DNA of 64,000 bases from Rugalucina vietnamica (taxonomy: Eukaryota; Mollusca; Bivalvia; Lucinida; Lucinidae): contig OZ024869.1 of NCBI GenBank assembly GCA_964017185.1, forward strand, positions 57,376,761-57,440,760. The letters run 5' to 3'. The position numbers and the translations under genes are program-made. The notes below the pieces were generated by a model. It had not been told where the DNA came from. It ran no database searches and saw only the letters and a program-made list of their open reading frames with translations. Each line of letters starts with the position of its first letter. Within the stretch, counting starts at the first letter, position 1. Positions 32,169 through 42,905 of the stretch are shown here, in pieces.

Positions 32169-35100
32169 TTAAGTCGGGGCCATCATAGAGTCTGACGCCC
32201 GACCCACCGGCGTGCAATTAAAGAAGGCAGCATAGTTATCAACCGTGATTGGGTTAAAAACTAAGCATGCAGACTGTCGCATAACATTCAAGTTATAACC
32301 TATACGTCTGTAACGTGCTATGATTTTTCTAAACTGAAAAGAAAAATCATTACTCCCTATAAGTTTCTTAAATTTGTAAACCAAGTCACCATAAAATTCT
32401 GGTTCCGAAAGACCCTCACTTAAAAGCGTCTTTAACCCAACATAGTGTCTACGATAAAATTTTGAATTTTTTTTCGAAGTTTATGATACCGATAGCCCTG
32501 TTGGAGAAGTTTGGCCGTTAAAGATTTATTTCGAGCGTTGAAGTCTGTAACATGATTGCAGACTCTAGCAAACCTAATAAGTTGCGAAATGTATACACCA
32601 TAAGAAGCACGACGAGGAACGTCACCATCCAAAAACGGAAAATTTACTATATCAAAATCAAAGTCATCGCGCTTACCATAAATTTTAGAAGAAACAAATC
32701 CATTTGCAACAGAAAGATGTAGATCTAAAAAGGGGGCTTCGGTATCCGAGATATTGGCTTTGTTCAACTGTAGTTCAGATGGATAAATTTGATTGACCAT
32801 ACCTTCAAAATAAGGGTTGTCAATGTTCAAAAGGTCATCGAGGTACCTAGAAGTGGAATTAAAAGCCTCGATAACATCAGCTTGATTATCATGGTTAAGA
32901 GAATCCATGAAATCTCTTTCGTAGCAGTATAAAAAATAAATCAGCTACGAGAGGTGCGCAATTTGTACCCATCGGAATTCCAACAATTTGTCTGTATAAC
33001 TTGGTCCCAAATCTAATATAAATATTATCCAGGAGATAGGATAAGGCGTCGCACACATTCTGACATGACCAAAGTGTATACCGACTTTGGTCAGAGGATG
33101 TGAAAAAAGCCTTTCTGTCATTACATGCCAAATAAAGTGAACCATAGTTTTTTAATGCCCTTTTGAAGGTCCACTCTATCAAATCCAGAAGTTTTTCTTT
33201 AATTAGATTATGTGGTAAAGTTGTATACAGAGTAGAAAAATCATATGTGGACAAGCTCGTCGCACGGAACCCTCTACACTTCAATTTATTGAGCACCTCA
33301 CCAGAATTTTTTATTGACCAAAACCAATTTTTATTTGAAGTTTCATACACTGTCTCACAGTATCTTATAACATGAGATTTGATAGCAGTAAGACAGGAAG
33401 TTAATAATTTAGAAAGTTCAGTAGTAGTACAAGAGCTAGAATTTGCAATAAATCTTGCTTTGTATGGTCTTTTGTGAAGCTTAGGTAACCAATACATCGT
33501 AGGAAGTTTGTCTTGGCCTTCATTGACACAAACAGAAAACTTAACAGGTAAATCGTTTAAGTGGGCATTTACTACAGACACCTCATCAGTATCTGTCTCC
33601 AGATAAGCCCTGGTACCATCCAGCTCCTGTTTTAAGGTGTTAACGTAGTGAAGCCTACAAACAACAACAACATTGTTTGCGGCTTTGTCTGCCGGAACCA
33701 AGACATACTTTCTGTGAAATTCTTGCATACCCTGCTTCAAATGCCTAAATGACGATTTAGGTTTAGGAGGTAAAAGTTTAGTATTTTGTGAATAAAACTG
33801 TATACGTTTATCCATGATAGTGAAGATACTTCTTTTCCATTCTTTAAGAGCATTATCCTCAACACCCTCTCGTTTACACCATCGATTAACGAAATCATTC
33901 AATGCAGATGCAATCTCCTCTCTACATTTATCGAAATTGATGCAGGAAGGGAATCTATATTTCGGACCTTTAGAAACAATTTTGCGAATTGTAGAATCCG
34001 AAATTATTTTTAAATTTCCAGTAACTATATGTCCGGCTGGTTGATAAACAAATTTTGAATCTTTACAATCTCAAGACTTAGGAGTATTAGCATGGATATC
34101 AAGATCAGAAACAAGTTTATTGAAATTAAAAATAGTATTTCTGATTGGTTTATTATATTTGTAACAAATAATAGGAGGTTCTGAATTTTGGAAGTACGTA
34201 GGTATAGACTGTATCACTGATGTATCCTGAAATATGCTTGGTAAATCAATAAAGTCAATTCCTTTATTAATGAAAGGAATTTTAATAAAACTTCTAATGT
34301 GATTAGATTCGGAATCGATAAATGGACGAAGAGCATGCTGAGTATAACATCTTGTTAACAGTGCAGCGTCATACATTTGATGATTTCTATCGTAAAATCT
34401 ATTAGCCTCTGTGTCCAAGGAACGTAATACAGCAATAGGTAGAGAACTAAGATAAGACAGCATTGGATGTCGACCGTGAATCCTTAGTTTAACAGCTAAA
34501 TCATTAAGGAAAGTGTTCAATTTCATTGTAGCGCACCGTTTACGTTTGTCATTACCCTTTTCCCGTATACCATGAGATCTAGATTTACGTTTACGAGACT
34601 CTGAAAGTGTAAGTACATCAAAATCGGGCATTTTGGAAATATTTCCCTCATGGTAAATGTTGTCGTTAAATCCCAGTGGAAAGGGAGTTTGCAATAATTT
34701 AATCCATGTAAGTTCAGTTTCAAATCGTTTGATGTTTTTGAATCTAACAGAAGAATTTTCATCATATGAGATTTTTTCCACTGGTTGAACTATAACATTA
34801 TTGGGAGAATGACCAGTGCGCTTAAAATGCTGGTACAGAAAGGTATCATTATTTTTGGGCTTTCTGATTCTACGATAGTGCTCACCAAATCGTTTTTGCA
34901 AAGTTCGACAAGTTTGTCCAACATATTGCATCCTACAATTATTTGTATATCAACTAAGAACATATACAAGATCCATTGATTTTCAGTCTAAATCAGAATC
35001 ATTAACCACTGAAAATGTCCTACCATTCATAGATGAAGTGATAGTAGTCTTAGAGCATAAATGATTGCAACAGTTGCACTTCTTGGCATTGCACTTAGAA

Positions 35101-35381
35101 ATACTAGGGTACATTCCAGGTCTCTTGAACGGATTAATATATTTACGTAAAATTGGTGATTTAAGTGGAGATAACCTTATCTGAAGATTATTACGAAACA
35201 TATTAGAATTAGAAGCTCCGTGTAGATTAACAGTAGATGCCGAAAATAAATTAAGAGGTGTCACCCTAACAGTAGGTAATAAATTTTGAAAATTGTTAGT
35301 TGAATGAGGAATCCGTACAGTAGACGCGGCATGCAACCTAAGGGGAGTTAATGTAATTCCTAATCTTTTTGTGATAGTCAT
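32169..35381 (-). CDS. Naiad polyprotein: GIY-YIG endonuclease plus Penelope-type reverse transcriptase, with in-frame TGA codons
   Basis: The first true ATG in frame is at 35381; an in-frame TAA lies at 35454-35456. Residues 100-135 carry a Cys cluster (KCNAKKCNCCNHLC). The GIY-YIG domain follows: VYVL, YVGQT, LQKRFGEHYRRI (Arg, His) and FETELTWIKLL (catalytic Glu). A CxC linker is near residue 437. RT motifs follow: PKLHKRPYKARFI, YDFSTLYTT (Asp ~714), GIPMGTN (~801), RYLDDLL (~847), then FLDLHL and RRASYGVYISQLIRFARVC. The path holds only three stops before 32169, all TGA, at codons 133, 144 and 437, each at a conserved Cys. Two 1-base shifts lie in homopolymers (A6 at 32931-32936, T8 at 32467-32474). 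Length is about 1,070 residues. The reader should treat selenocysteine decoding as likely but unproven. Confidence 0.85.
34071..34073 (-). other. In-frame TGA in the CxC motif
   Basis: The reading NTPKS-TGA-DCKDSKF places TGA at the first Cys of the CxC motif that links endonuclease and reverse transcriptase in Naiads. The downstream frame continues open without any shift. Confidence 0.85.
34950..34952 (-). other. In-frame TGA after the GIY-like strand
   Basis: The reading is VYVLS-TGA-YTNNCRMQYVGQT. GIY-YIG domains of this group normally read ..YL..C..C...YVG.T, so TGA replaces the first Cys of the CxxxxC pair. Confidence 0.85.
34983..34985 (-). other. In-frame TGA before the GIY-like strand
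   Basis: The reading is NDSDLD-TGA-KSMDLVYVL. The family pattern is Cys-Lys-Ser-x-(N/D)-(L/V)-(I/V)-Y, so TGA again stands for Cys, 11 codons from the next TGA. Confidence 0.85.
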
Positions 35382-35558
35382 AGTTGGGAGTTCTGTGTTG
35401 ATACTGCCAAAAGAAGCGCGACACTCATACCGGTTATAGAAAAAATAATGCACTTAATCGTAATGCAAAATCTCTCAAATGAAAGAACAAGGTATAACCG
35501 AAGCCCACATCTCAGGTCCATGTCTAATACAAGTCTATGGATAGAAAGGTAAGAATCG

Positions 35559-35568
35559 CTTATATAAC
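35559..35568 (-). promoter_or_regulatory. TATA-like box of Naiad
   Basis: GTTATATAAG on the minus strand lies about 180 bases upstream of the ATG. It is a plausible RNA polymerase II TATA element. No other core element was checked. Confidence 0.35.
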
Positions 35569-35696
35569 GAGATACGAGTGACGGTCAACTAATGACCTTC
35601 AATACGGTATCGAAGAGTTGTGGTAGTTAGAGATAGGAAAATACAAACTGATTGCAAGCAATCCCTGAGGATTGGAAAAATAAGAGCATTAAATGG

Positions 35697-35938
35697 ATGT
35701 AAAGGTTTTTTCTGTTTATAGCCATGGCGGCCATCTTGGTCATGTGATCTGGACCATTTATATAAACTTTCGTTCCCCCTTCCTAAGGATGCTCCACATG
35801 AAGTTTGGCTTTGATTGGCCAAGCAGTTTCAGAGGAGAAGATCTTTGAAAATGTGAACGACGGACGGACGGATGACGGACGGACGCCGGAGCATGGGTAT
35901 ACTATAAGCTCACCTGTGAGCCTTCCGCTCAGGTGACC
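35697..35938 (+). mobile_element. Family A copy v, right part
   Basis: It resumes with AAAGGTTTTTTCTGTTTATAGCC and ends with TATAAGCTCACCTGTGAGCC and CTCAGGTGACC. The terminal GAGCTAAA has mutated to TGACCAAA. Confidence 0.7.
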
Positions 35939-36620
35939 AAAGCATAGGTTGCAAGGCTCTTCTTTACTTCTGCCACTTTAGAACTTTTCCTATGTAGGGA
36001 AATTATTTCCACTACTGTTATAGTTATCCCCATAACAGAACAAATGTGAGATAAAATGGCTTCAATGGATTTTCTTCATTTTTTCCGCCCCCATGCTTCA
36101 CTTTACGTAGTAATGTTTGATGTAAAAGGGAAAGTGAATTTTGAAATGGGGTCTGGGGGCCGCCTAGGCCCCAGAAGCTCTTGGGTTTATAATGCAATCT
36201 CCTCTGATGTTGGCCTCTCCTGAGGTCATTTATCATATTTTAGCATGCAGCCAAAATGAATTGAAATTAAAGAAAACAAGTAGGATACAGAAAAAGTAGG
36301 TCTACTTTGAAGCTCAACCACTGTAAAAAGGAAAAATCAAATACTTCTCAAATAATATGTTTAAAGACTTTAACTTAATTAAGAAATTCTTAGAAACTGA
36401 AAGCCATGTAACTTTAGGGGAAAAGAGTTCACTTTTTTCAAATTCTTTTAAGACATTGATACATTGCCAAAGACCATCCCCTTTGAGAAAATTTAGAAAT
36501 TCCCTGACTTTTCCCTCACTTTTTGCAATTTTCCCTGACTCTAACTCAAATTCCCTGACTTTTCACTGACCTGGAAAAAATTTCATTTTCCAGACTTTTT
36601 CCCTGACCGTGGCAACCCTG

Positions 36621-38440
36621 AATTTTTTCATGTCAATTCTCGATTCTGTGACTTTGACCTGGACTTTCAGAAGGTCACTGCAGATTCAATGCCATATTTT
36701 CTTATTTGTTGTTTCATATAAGATTTAAAAACAAATATTAAAGCAATTTTGCGCCAAATTCTGGGAAAAATAACAAAATGCTGGTAAGAAAATGCCAATT
36801 TAAGCCATCTTGCATTTTTGACCTCGACCTTGACCCTTTAAAGGTTATTTAAGGTCAGCAGGTGGATCGTCTGAATGATATTGGACTTTGCAACACATAT
36901 ATAAATGAAAAGGCATGAAACGATGAAAAATAATACTTTAATTTGTCTACTTCTTCAACAAAAACTCCCAATTTACCCCCTAAAATTAAACTTTTGGTGA
37001 CCTTGACCATGACCTTGTAGTCACCTGGTGGACAAAAATATCTCAGTCTGAAAGACTTTGTGGTAATATGCATAAATATTTAATAAAGAAAGAAATTCGA
37101 GCCTAAATTATGGCAAAATCAACTTAATCATGAGCCAAAAAAGCCAATTTTGTGTCTTCTTCTCTAACATGTGACCATGACCTTGACTTCTGAAGGTCAC
37201 TGCAGATCCAAAGCCATAATTTCTTAACCGTTGTTTTATATACAACCGTTGTTTTATATACAACATATCTCAAGCTTTTAAAACAAATATTAAAGCAATT
37301 TTGCGGTAAGAAAATGCCAATTTAAGCCATTTTCTTGCATTTTGACTTTGACCTTGATCCTTTAAAGGTTATTCAAGGTCAGCAAGTGGATTGTCTGAAT
37401 GATATCGGACTTTGCAACACATATATAAATAAAAAACACAATACGATAAAAAATATACTTTAATTTGTTTACTTCTTCAACAAAAACTCCATTTTACCCC
37501 CTAATAAATTAAACTTTTGGTGACCTTGACCTTGAAGTCACCTGGTGGACAAAAATATCTAAGCGTAAAAGACTTTGTGGTGATATGCATAAATGTTCAA
37601 TAAAGAAGAAATTGAAGTCCAAATTATGGCAAAATCAACTTAAACATGAGCAAAAAAAAGCCAATTTTGTGTCATTTTTAATAAAATGTGACCTTGATCT
37701 TGACTTTCCGAAGGTCACTGCAGATTCAATGCCATATTTTCTTAACCTTTGTTTCCTATACAACATATCTCAAGCTTTTAAAACAAATATTAAAGCAATT
37801 TTGCACCAAACTCTGGGGAAAAGTACGAAAACTGGTAAGAAAATGCCAATTTATGCCATTTTCTTGCATTTTTGACCTTGACCTTAACCCTTAAAAGGCT
37901 ATTTAAGGTCAGCAGGTGGATCGTCTGAATGATATTGGACTTTGCAACACATATATAAATGAAAAAGCATAATACGATAAAAATTATTACTTTAATTTGT
38001 TTACAACTTCGACAAACACTCCATTTTAACCCCCTATAAAATTAAACTTTTGGTGACCTTGACCTTGACTTTGCAGTCACCTGGTGGACAAAAATATCTC
38101 AGCGTGAAAGACTTTGTGGTGATTTGCATAAATATTCAATAAAAAAAAAAGAAATTTGAGCCTCAATTATGGCAAAATCAACTTAAACATGGGCAAAAAG
38201 CCAATTTTGTGTCATTTTTCTCTATTCTGTGACCTTGACCTTTAGAAGGTCACTGAAGATTAAATGCCATATTTTCTGAAGACTAGTTTCAATTGCAACA
38301 TACTATATGATTTACAATCAATTATGTCGTCACAGTAGAATTCTAGGAGACCAAAAGGACAGACACTCATAAATTTGCGTTTTGCGACAGTACCCTCATT
38401 GTTGCCATGGTTACGCATATTCAGACCTAACTTCCCAAAC
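36621..38440 (+). repeat. D-type tandem array, outer right arm
   Basis: Three to three and a half monomers of about 520-540 bases; the phrase TTCTGTGACC/TGTGACC..GACTT recurs near 36645, 37165, 37685 and 38225. Each monomer has CTTTGCAACACATATATAAAT, AAAAACTCCATTTTACCCCC and GACCTTGACCTTGAAGTCACC. It is the complement of the left D blocks. Confidence 0.75.
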
Positions 38441-38463
38441 ATGTCTTTTCAAAAATTGGTCAA

Positions 38464-38890
38464 CAAAACATTGTTGTATATCGTGAATATTCGCGTATAT
38501 CTGCAACCGACCGCACTCACTATGAGAATTGTCCCTGAAAATGCTGAAAAATCACTTTTTTCAAATCTTCGAAACTCCACCCACTTTGCAGAGCCATGAT
38601 AAAATCAGAGGATTTCCAAACGAATTTTTGTTTTTGTATTTCTAATAAAAATGTGGTATATATTCATATAAGTGGACCATAAGTTGGATCTGAACCCAAT
38701 TTTAGGTGATTTTTGGACACATTTTTTTGCCAAAATATTCATTAGCCGTTTCCATGGCAACGGGTATGATATTGGACCAAATGAGTGTTGATTTATTAGT
38801 TTTGTGTTCAAATGACCAAGATAGGAAAGTTTCAGCAAAATCGGTGACTATGCGTGGCACAACTTTTTAAGTGGTTACAGAGAATTGCTC
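38464..38890 (-). repeat. Right terminal inverted repeat of the 28-kb element
   Basis: The complement of 10707-11163. It ends GGTTACAGAGAATTGCTC and is followed by TTAA. Its inner side carries GTTGCCATGGTTAC (38400) and GTTTCCATGGCAAC (38748), X-box-like words also present in the left arm. Confidence 0.75.
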
Positions 38891-39297
38891 TTAAATGGCA
38901 TTTTCTTTTCCCATTCAAATGCATGGGCGACCTAAGTTGACCTCGCCATAAAAAGGTCAAGGTCATCCCAGGGTCATGATTTATACAAACTTTGTAGAGC
39001 TCCATTGCCTGATGCATCATGCCAAGTTTCAAAATCATAGGCCTTCTGGTTCTCGAGAAGAAGATTTTAATGGTTTTTGCTATTTACAGCCCTGGCGGCC
39101 ATCTTGGTCATGTGACCTGGACCATTTATACAAACTTTCGTTCTCCCTTCCTAAGGATGCTCCACATGAAATTTGAATTTGATTGGCCGAGCGGTTTCAG
39201 AGAAGATGATTGAAAAGTGTGAACGACGACGACAACAACGACGGAGCATGGGTATACTATAAGCTCACCTGTGAGCCTTCGGCTCAGGTGAGCTAAA
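38891..39297 (+). mobile_element. Family A copy iii, right part
   Basis: It resumes at TTAAATGGCATTTTC and runs to GGTATACTATAAGCTCACCT, the TGAGCC-TTC-GGCTCA hairpin and GAGCTAAA at 39297. Confidence 0.7.
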
Positions 39298-40317
39298 ACA
39301 CACAAGAAATCGGAGAAAAATCTTGGATAAAATAGGGGGTATACATACAAAATAACTTGCACCAGAGTTGTTAACAAAGCCAGGATGCTGAAAGAAGTAT
39401 CAAATGAATACTATGGCTATGTACTATAACCCTAAAGTCTCATATAAGAATGATCTAATTTTCAATTTTGTTAATTTCAATGAAAACTTCATAAATAGGA
39501 ATGAAAAAGTGGAACAATTAAATCGTTAATTCTACAAAATGATGTGTATCTCGGCAACCAAAAGCCCTTACTTGCTGAAAATGGCATCAAATGGTTGCTA
39601 GGGCAATAGTATACCATCCTGTACTACAACATATAAGTCATTTGACTTTTTATGTTATGCATATTAACAAAACCTTTCGAATTTAGAGGACAATTAGGGA
39701 AAAATCAAGGCGGTATACATAGAAAATCACATGTATCTTAGCTACTGATAGACCTAGAGAGCTATTATTCGTATCAAATGATTGCTAGGACAATGTTCTA
39801 TAACCGTATGGTCTAATATATAAATCATCACTGACTTTTGTTGTATGGGCATTAAAGAGATCATTATTATAAACAGGAAAATCAACGAAAAATGAAGTGG
39901 TATCATACTATAAGGACCATTGACTATATGGCCTGTATATGCCTATACTTTAGCGGCCCAGAAGACTGTTATCAAGCTCCCCATGCTGATCTTTTATACT
40001 GAAGACAATAGTTCCATGTCTTATGAAGAGATACATGTTCAGATATTTACATATTCTGCCATTATTTGGTAGAAATTGAAGTTTCAGTGAGGTTGGGATA
40101 TAAATTTCATGAATACTAAAAGGTAGAAAAATTGTAATTTTCTTGCATGATGGCGATTGTTGTTACTAATGTTTGTAAATTAGAGCATTCAGTTGACAGA
40201 AACATGCAAGAATCATGTAATAAGAGCTGTCGCAGGACAACGTGCTCGACTGCTTCTGACCTTTGTCAAACATAAGGCCAAACCCATTATGCTCATACAT
40301 CTTTTTGCCTTGATGCA
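39298..40317 (+). repeat. Diverged ~200-bp tandem repeat
   Basis: Phrases such as ATCAAATGNNTGCTAGG and ATATAAATCAT/ATATAAGTCAT recur at about 200-base spacing (near 39585 and 39775). A related unit lies at 45820-45920 (AATTGAATGCTAGGATAATG). No coding frame is present. Confidence 0.5.
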
Positions 40318-42010
40318 ATAAGGCAAAATCACTGAACCATGAAAGTTAACTATAACTACCTATAACTACTATAACTACCTAAGATTTAAAGGTCTCACTC
40401 ATACTGTGAAAGAAATGTGTTCATATACCAACTGAGTGCCAAGACACAAGGCAAAATCACTGAACCGTGAAATAAGGTCACACTGACCTATAAGTATTTC
40501 AGGGTCAAAAGTCTAGTGATACTACTCATAATGTGAAAGAAATATGATCATATACCCATTCAGTGTTGAGATATAAAGCAAAATCACTGAACCATGAAAT
40601 TAGGTCATAGTGACCTATAAGTATGTTTGGGTTAAAGGTCTGGTCATACTCATCCATAATCAGTATGAAAAAATACCAACTGAGTGTCGAGATATAAGGC
40701 AAAATCACTGAACCATGAAATTAGGTCAGAGTGACCCAGGAATACTTTACGGTCAAAGGTCTTGTCATACTCATACATATTGTGAAAGAAGTATGTTCAT
40801 ATACCAATTGAGTGCCGAGATATAAAGGAAAATCACTCAACCGTGAAATTAGGTCATAGTGACCTAGGACTACTTAAGGGTCAAAGGTCTTGTCATACGC
40901 AAACATAGTGTCAAAGAAGTTTGTTCATAAACTACTTGAGTGCCGAGATATAAGGCAAAGTCACTGAACCGTGAAATTAGGTCACAGTGACCTATAATTA
41001 TACTGGGGTCAAAGGTCTGGTCATACTCACTCATAATCTGAAAAAATTATAAAAATATACTAATTGAGTGTCAAGATATAAGGCAAAATCACTGAACCGT
41101 GAAATTAGGTCGCAGTGACCTAGGACTACTTCAGGGTCAAAGGTCTTGTCATACGCAAACATACTTTGAAAGAAGTTTGTTCATACACCATTTGAGTACG
41201 GAGATATAAGGCAAAATCACTGAACCGTGAAATTAGGTCACAGTGACCTATAAGTATATTGGGGTAAAAGGTCTGGTCATACTGACTCATAATCTGAAAA
41301 AAGTATGAAAATATACTAATTGAGAGTCAAGATATAAGGCAAAATCACTGAACCGTGAAATTAGGTCACAGTGACCTAGGACTACTTCAGGGTCAAAGGT
41401 CTTGTCATACGCAAACATACTTTGAAAGAAGTTTGTTCATAAACCATTTGAGTGCCGAGATATAAGGCAAAATCACTGAACCGTGAAATTAGGTCACAGT
41501 GACCTATAAGTATATTGGGGTCAAAGGTCTGGTCATACTCACTCATAATCTGAAAAAATTATAAAAATATACTAATTGAGTGTCAAGATATAAGGCAAAA
41601 TCACTGAACCGTGAAATTAGGTCGCAGTGACCTAGGACTACTTCAGGGTCAAAGGTCTTGTCATACGCAAACATACTTTGAAAGAAGTTTGTTCATACAC
41701 CATTTGAGTACGGAGATATAAGGCAAAATCACTGAACCGTGAAATTAGGTCACAGTGACCTATAAGTATATTGGGGTCAAAGGTCTGGTCATACTCACTC
41801 ATAATCTGAAAAAAGTATGAAAATATACTAATTGAGTGTCAAGATATAAGGCAAAATCACTGAACCGTGAAATTAGGTCACTGTGACCTATAAGTATATT
41901 GGGGTCAAAGGCCTGGTCGTACTCGCTCATAATCTGAAAGAAGTAAGAAAATATACAAATTGAGTGTCAAGATATAAGGCAAAATCACTGAACCATGGAA
42001 AGTAGGTCAA
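40318..42010 (+). repeat. 128-bp tandem array with 512-bp higher-order repeat and palindromic AGGTCA sites
   Basis: The phrase AGGCAAAATCACTGAACC starts near 40321, 40449, 40576, 40697, 40825, 40953, 41081, 41209, 41337, 41465, 41593, 41721, 41849 and 41977; spacing is 128 in nearly every step. Monomers alternate between A and B types. Copies 6-9 and 10-13 repeat with type details, giving a tetrameric unit of 512 bases. Most monomers contain AGGTCA-NNN-TGACCT. Confidence 0.9.
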
Positions 42011-42039
42011 CCGACCCTTACCGTCATGACACACAAGTC

Positions 42040-42905
42040 AGTGTCACAAAGTCAAAAGATGAATGACCAACCATCTTCCTAAGTTGTTTCTATTAAGAAA
42101 TAAAAAGAAAAAAAATTCTGGGAGTTCTAGATTTTGACCTCTAGCCCCGCCCCCCTGACTACGACCCAGAGGTCCGATGCCATGGAACCTAAAGTGTATG
42201 AAGTATGAATGCTTTATGATAAGTTGTTGTCAAGATATGGACTCCTTGTAAAAGTTACACAGCAGTATATCTATTTTTTACAGTGTTCTAGTTTTTAACC
42301 TCCAGCCCCACCCCCCCCCCAGGCATGGACCCAGAGATCCGATGCCATGAAATGAAACTCAACCCTACAGGGTACCTATGGTCCGAGTATGAAAGCCCCC
42401 TGATAAAAAGTTTTCAAGATATAGACTTCTAGAATACTATATCACAGAAAAGCCATTATCATTAATGGTGTTCTAGATTTTAACCTCTAGCCCCACCCCC
42501 TGGCATGGACCCAGGGATCTGATGCCATGGAATGAAAGCCGACCCTACAGGGTTTCAATGGCCCAAGTATCAATGCTTTCTGATGAGTGGTTGTCAAGAT
42601 ATGGACTTCTAGAAAACTTTAACACAAGAATTGCCATTTTTGAAGGTGTTCTAGATTTTAACCTCCAGCCCCACCCCCTGGCCTGGACCCAGGGGCCCGA
42701 TGCCATGGAATAAAAGCTAACCCTACAGGGTATCTATGGTCCAAGTATGAATGCTTTCTGATGAGTGGTTGTCAAGATATGGACTTCTAGAAAACTTTAA
42801 CGCAAGTGTGACGCGCACGCGCACGGGAACGGGAACGGGAACGGGAACGTGGACGACCGGGGTGACTGCAATAGCTCTATGCACTTCGTGCAGTCGAGCT
42901 AAAAA
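42040..42905 (+). repeat. ~180-bp tandem array ending in a GAGCTAAA hairpin terminus
   Basis: About four units contain TTTTAACCTC(T/C)AGCCCC, GACCCAGNGATCCGATGCCATGGAA and TGGTTGTCAAGATATGGACTTCTAG. A short GGGAAC run (about 42824-42848) precedes GCACTTCGTGC and GTCGAGCTAAAA. The end is built like that of family A, although the sequence is different. Confidence 0.7.

Larger units (their letters stand above)
31553..35696 (-). mobile_element. Naiad-type Penelope-like retroelement, nearly full length
   Basis: A minus-strand element of about 4.1 kb: a 5' region with a TATA-like TTATATAAG at 35559-35567, one long ORF (35381-32169), and a ~0.6-kb 3' UTR ending GCCTACTTGTACTTTTTT. The domain order endonuclease, CxC, reverse transcriptase is the permuted order that defines the Naiad clade; classic Penelope elements carry GIY-YIG after the RT. 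It sits inside family A between ..TTTAAA and TAAAGG.., with only a short TAAA-like duplication. Three other 3' fragments occur in the window (28132, 52083, 61511). Confidence 0.9.
30210..36620. mobile_element. hAT-like non-autonomous element carrying nested insertions
   Basis: The ends are CAGGGTTGCCAC (30210-30221) and GTGGCAACCCTG (36609-36620), followed inward by AAATTCCCTGACTTTT words on both sides, a widespread invertebrate hAT-like terminal pattern. The flanking 8-mers (GACATTTT, AATTTTTT) are only partly alike, so the 8-bp duplication has decayed or is coincidental. The D monomer continues across. The element's own DNA is about 30210-30332 and 35939-36620. The rest is family A plus Naiad. 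Confidence 0.65.
10707..38890. mobile_element. Putative 28.2-kb palindromic TTAA transposon
   Basis: The two ends are inverted copies starting GAGCAATTCTCTGTAACCAC and stay alignable for about 430-460 bases. Both are flanked by TTAA (10703-10706 and 38891-38894). The flanking family A repeat rejoins exactly at that TTAA when compared with 55040-55150. Inside the TIRs the arms continue as inverted D arrays, then E arrays, converging near 26500-28500. Later insertions explain most of the remaining length. No transposase frame is visible. TTAA targeting is known for piggyBac and Kolobok, but these termini match neither by eye. Alternatively, separate related elements happen to be in opposite orientation. 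Confidence 0.6.

Noticed and set aside
32895..32936. Programmed frameshift between RT motifs B and C in the Naiad ORF
   Set aside because: The shift lies in a plain A6 run (plus strand) without a slippery heptamer or clear downstream structure, and a second shift occurs in a T8 run; random indel or assembly error is simpler.
10707..38890. piggyBac assignment from the TTAA duplication
   Set aside because: Termini do not start with CCC and no DDD transposase frame is visible; TTAA alone is not diagnostic.
40318..42010. CRISPR-like regular repeats
   Set aside because: 128-base units are homologous over their whole length with no unique spacers, and the context is animal repeat DNA.
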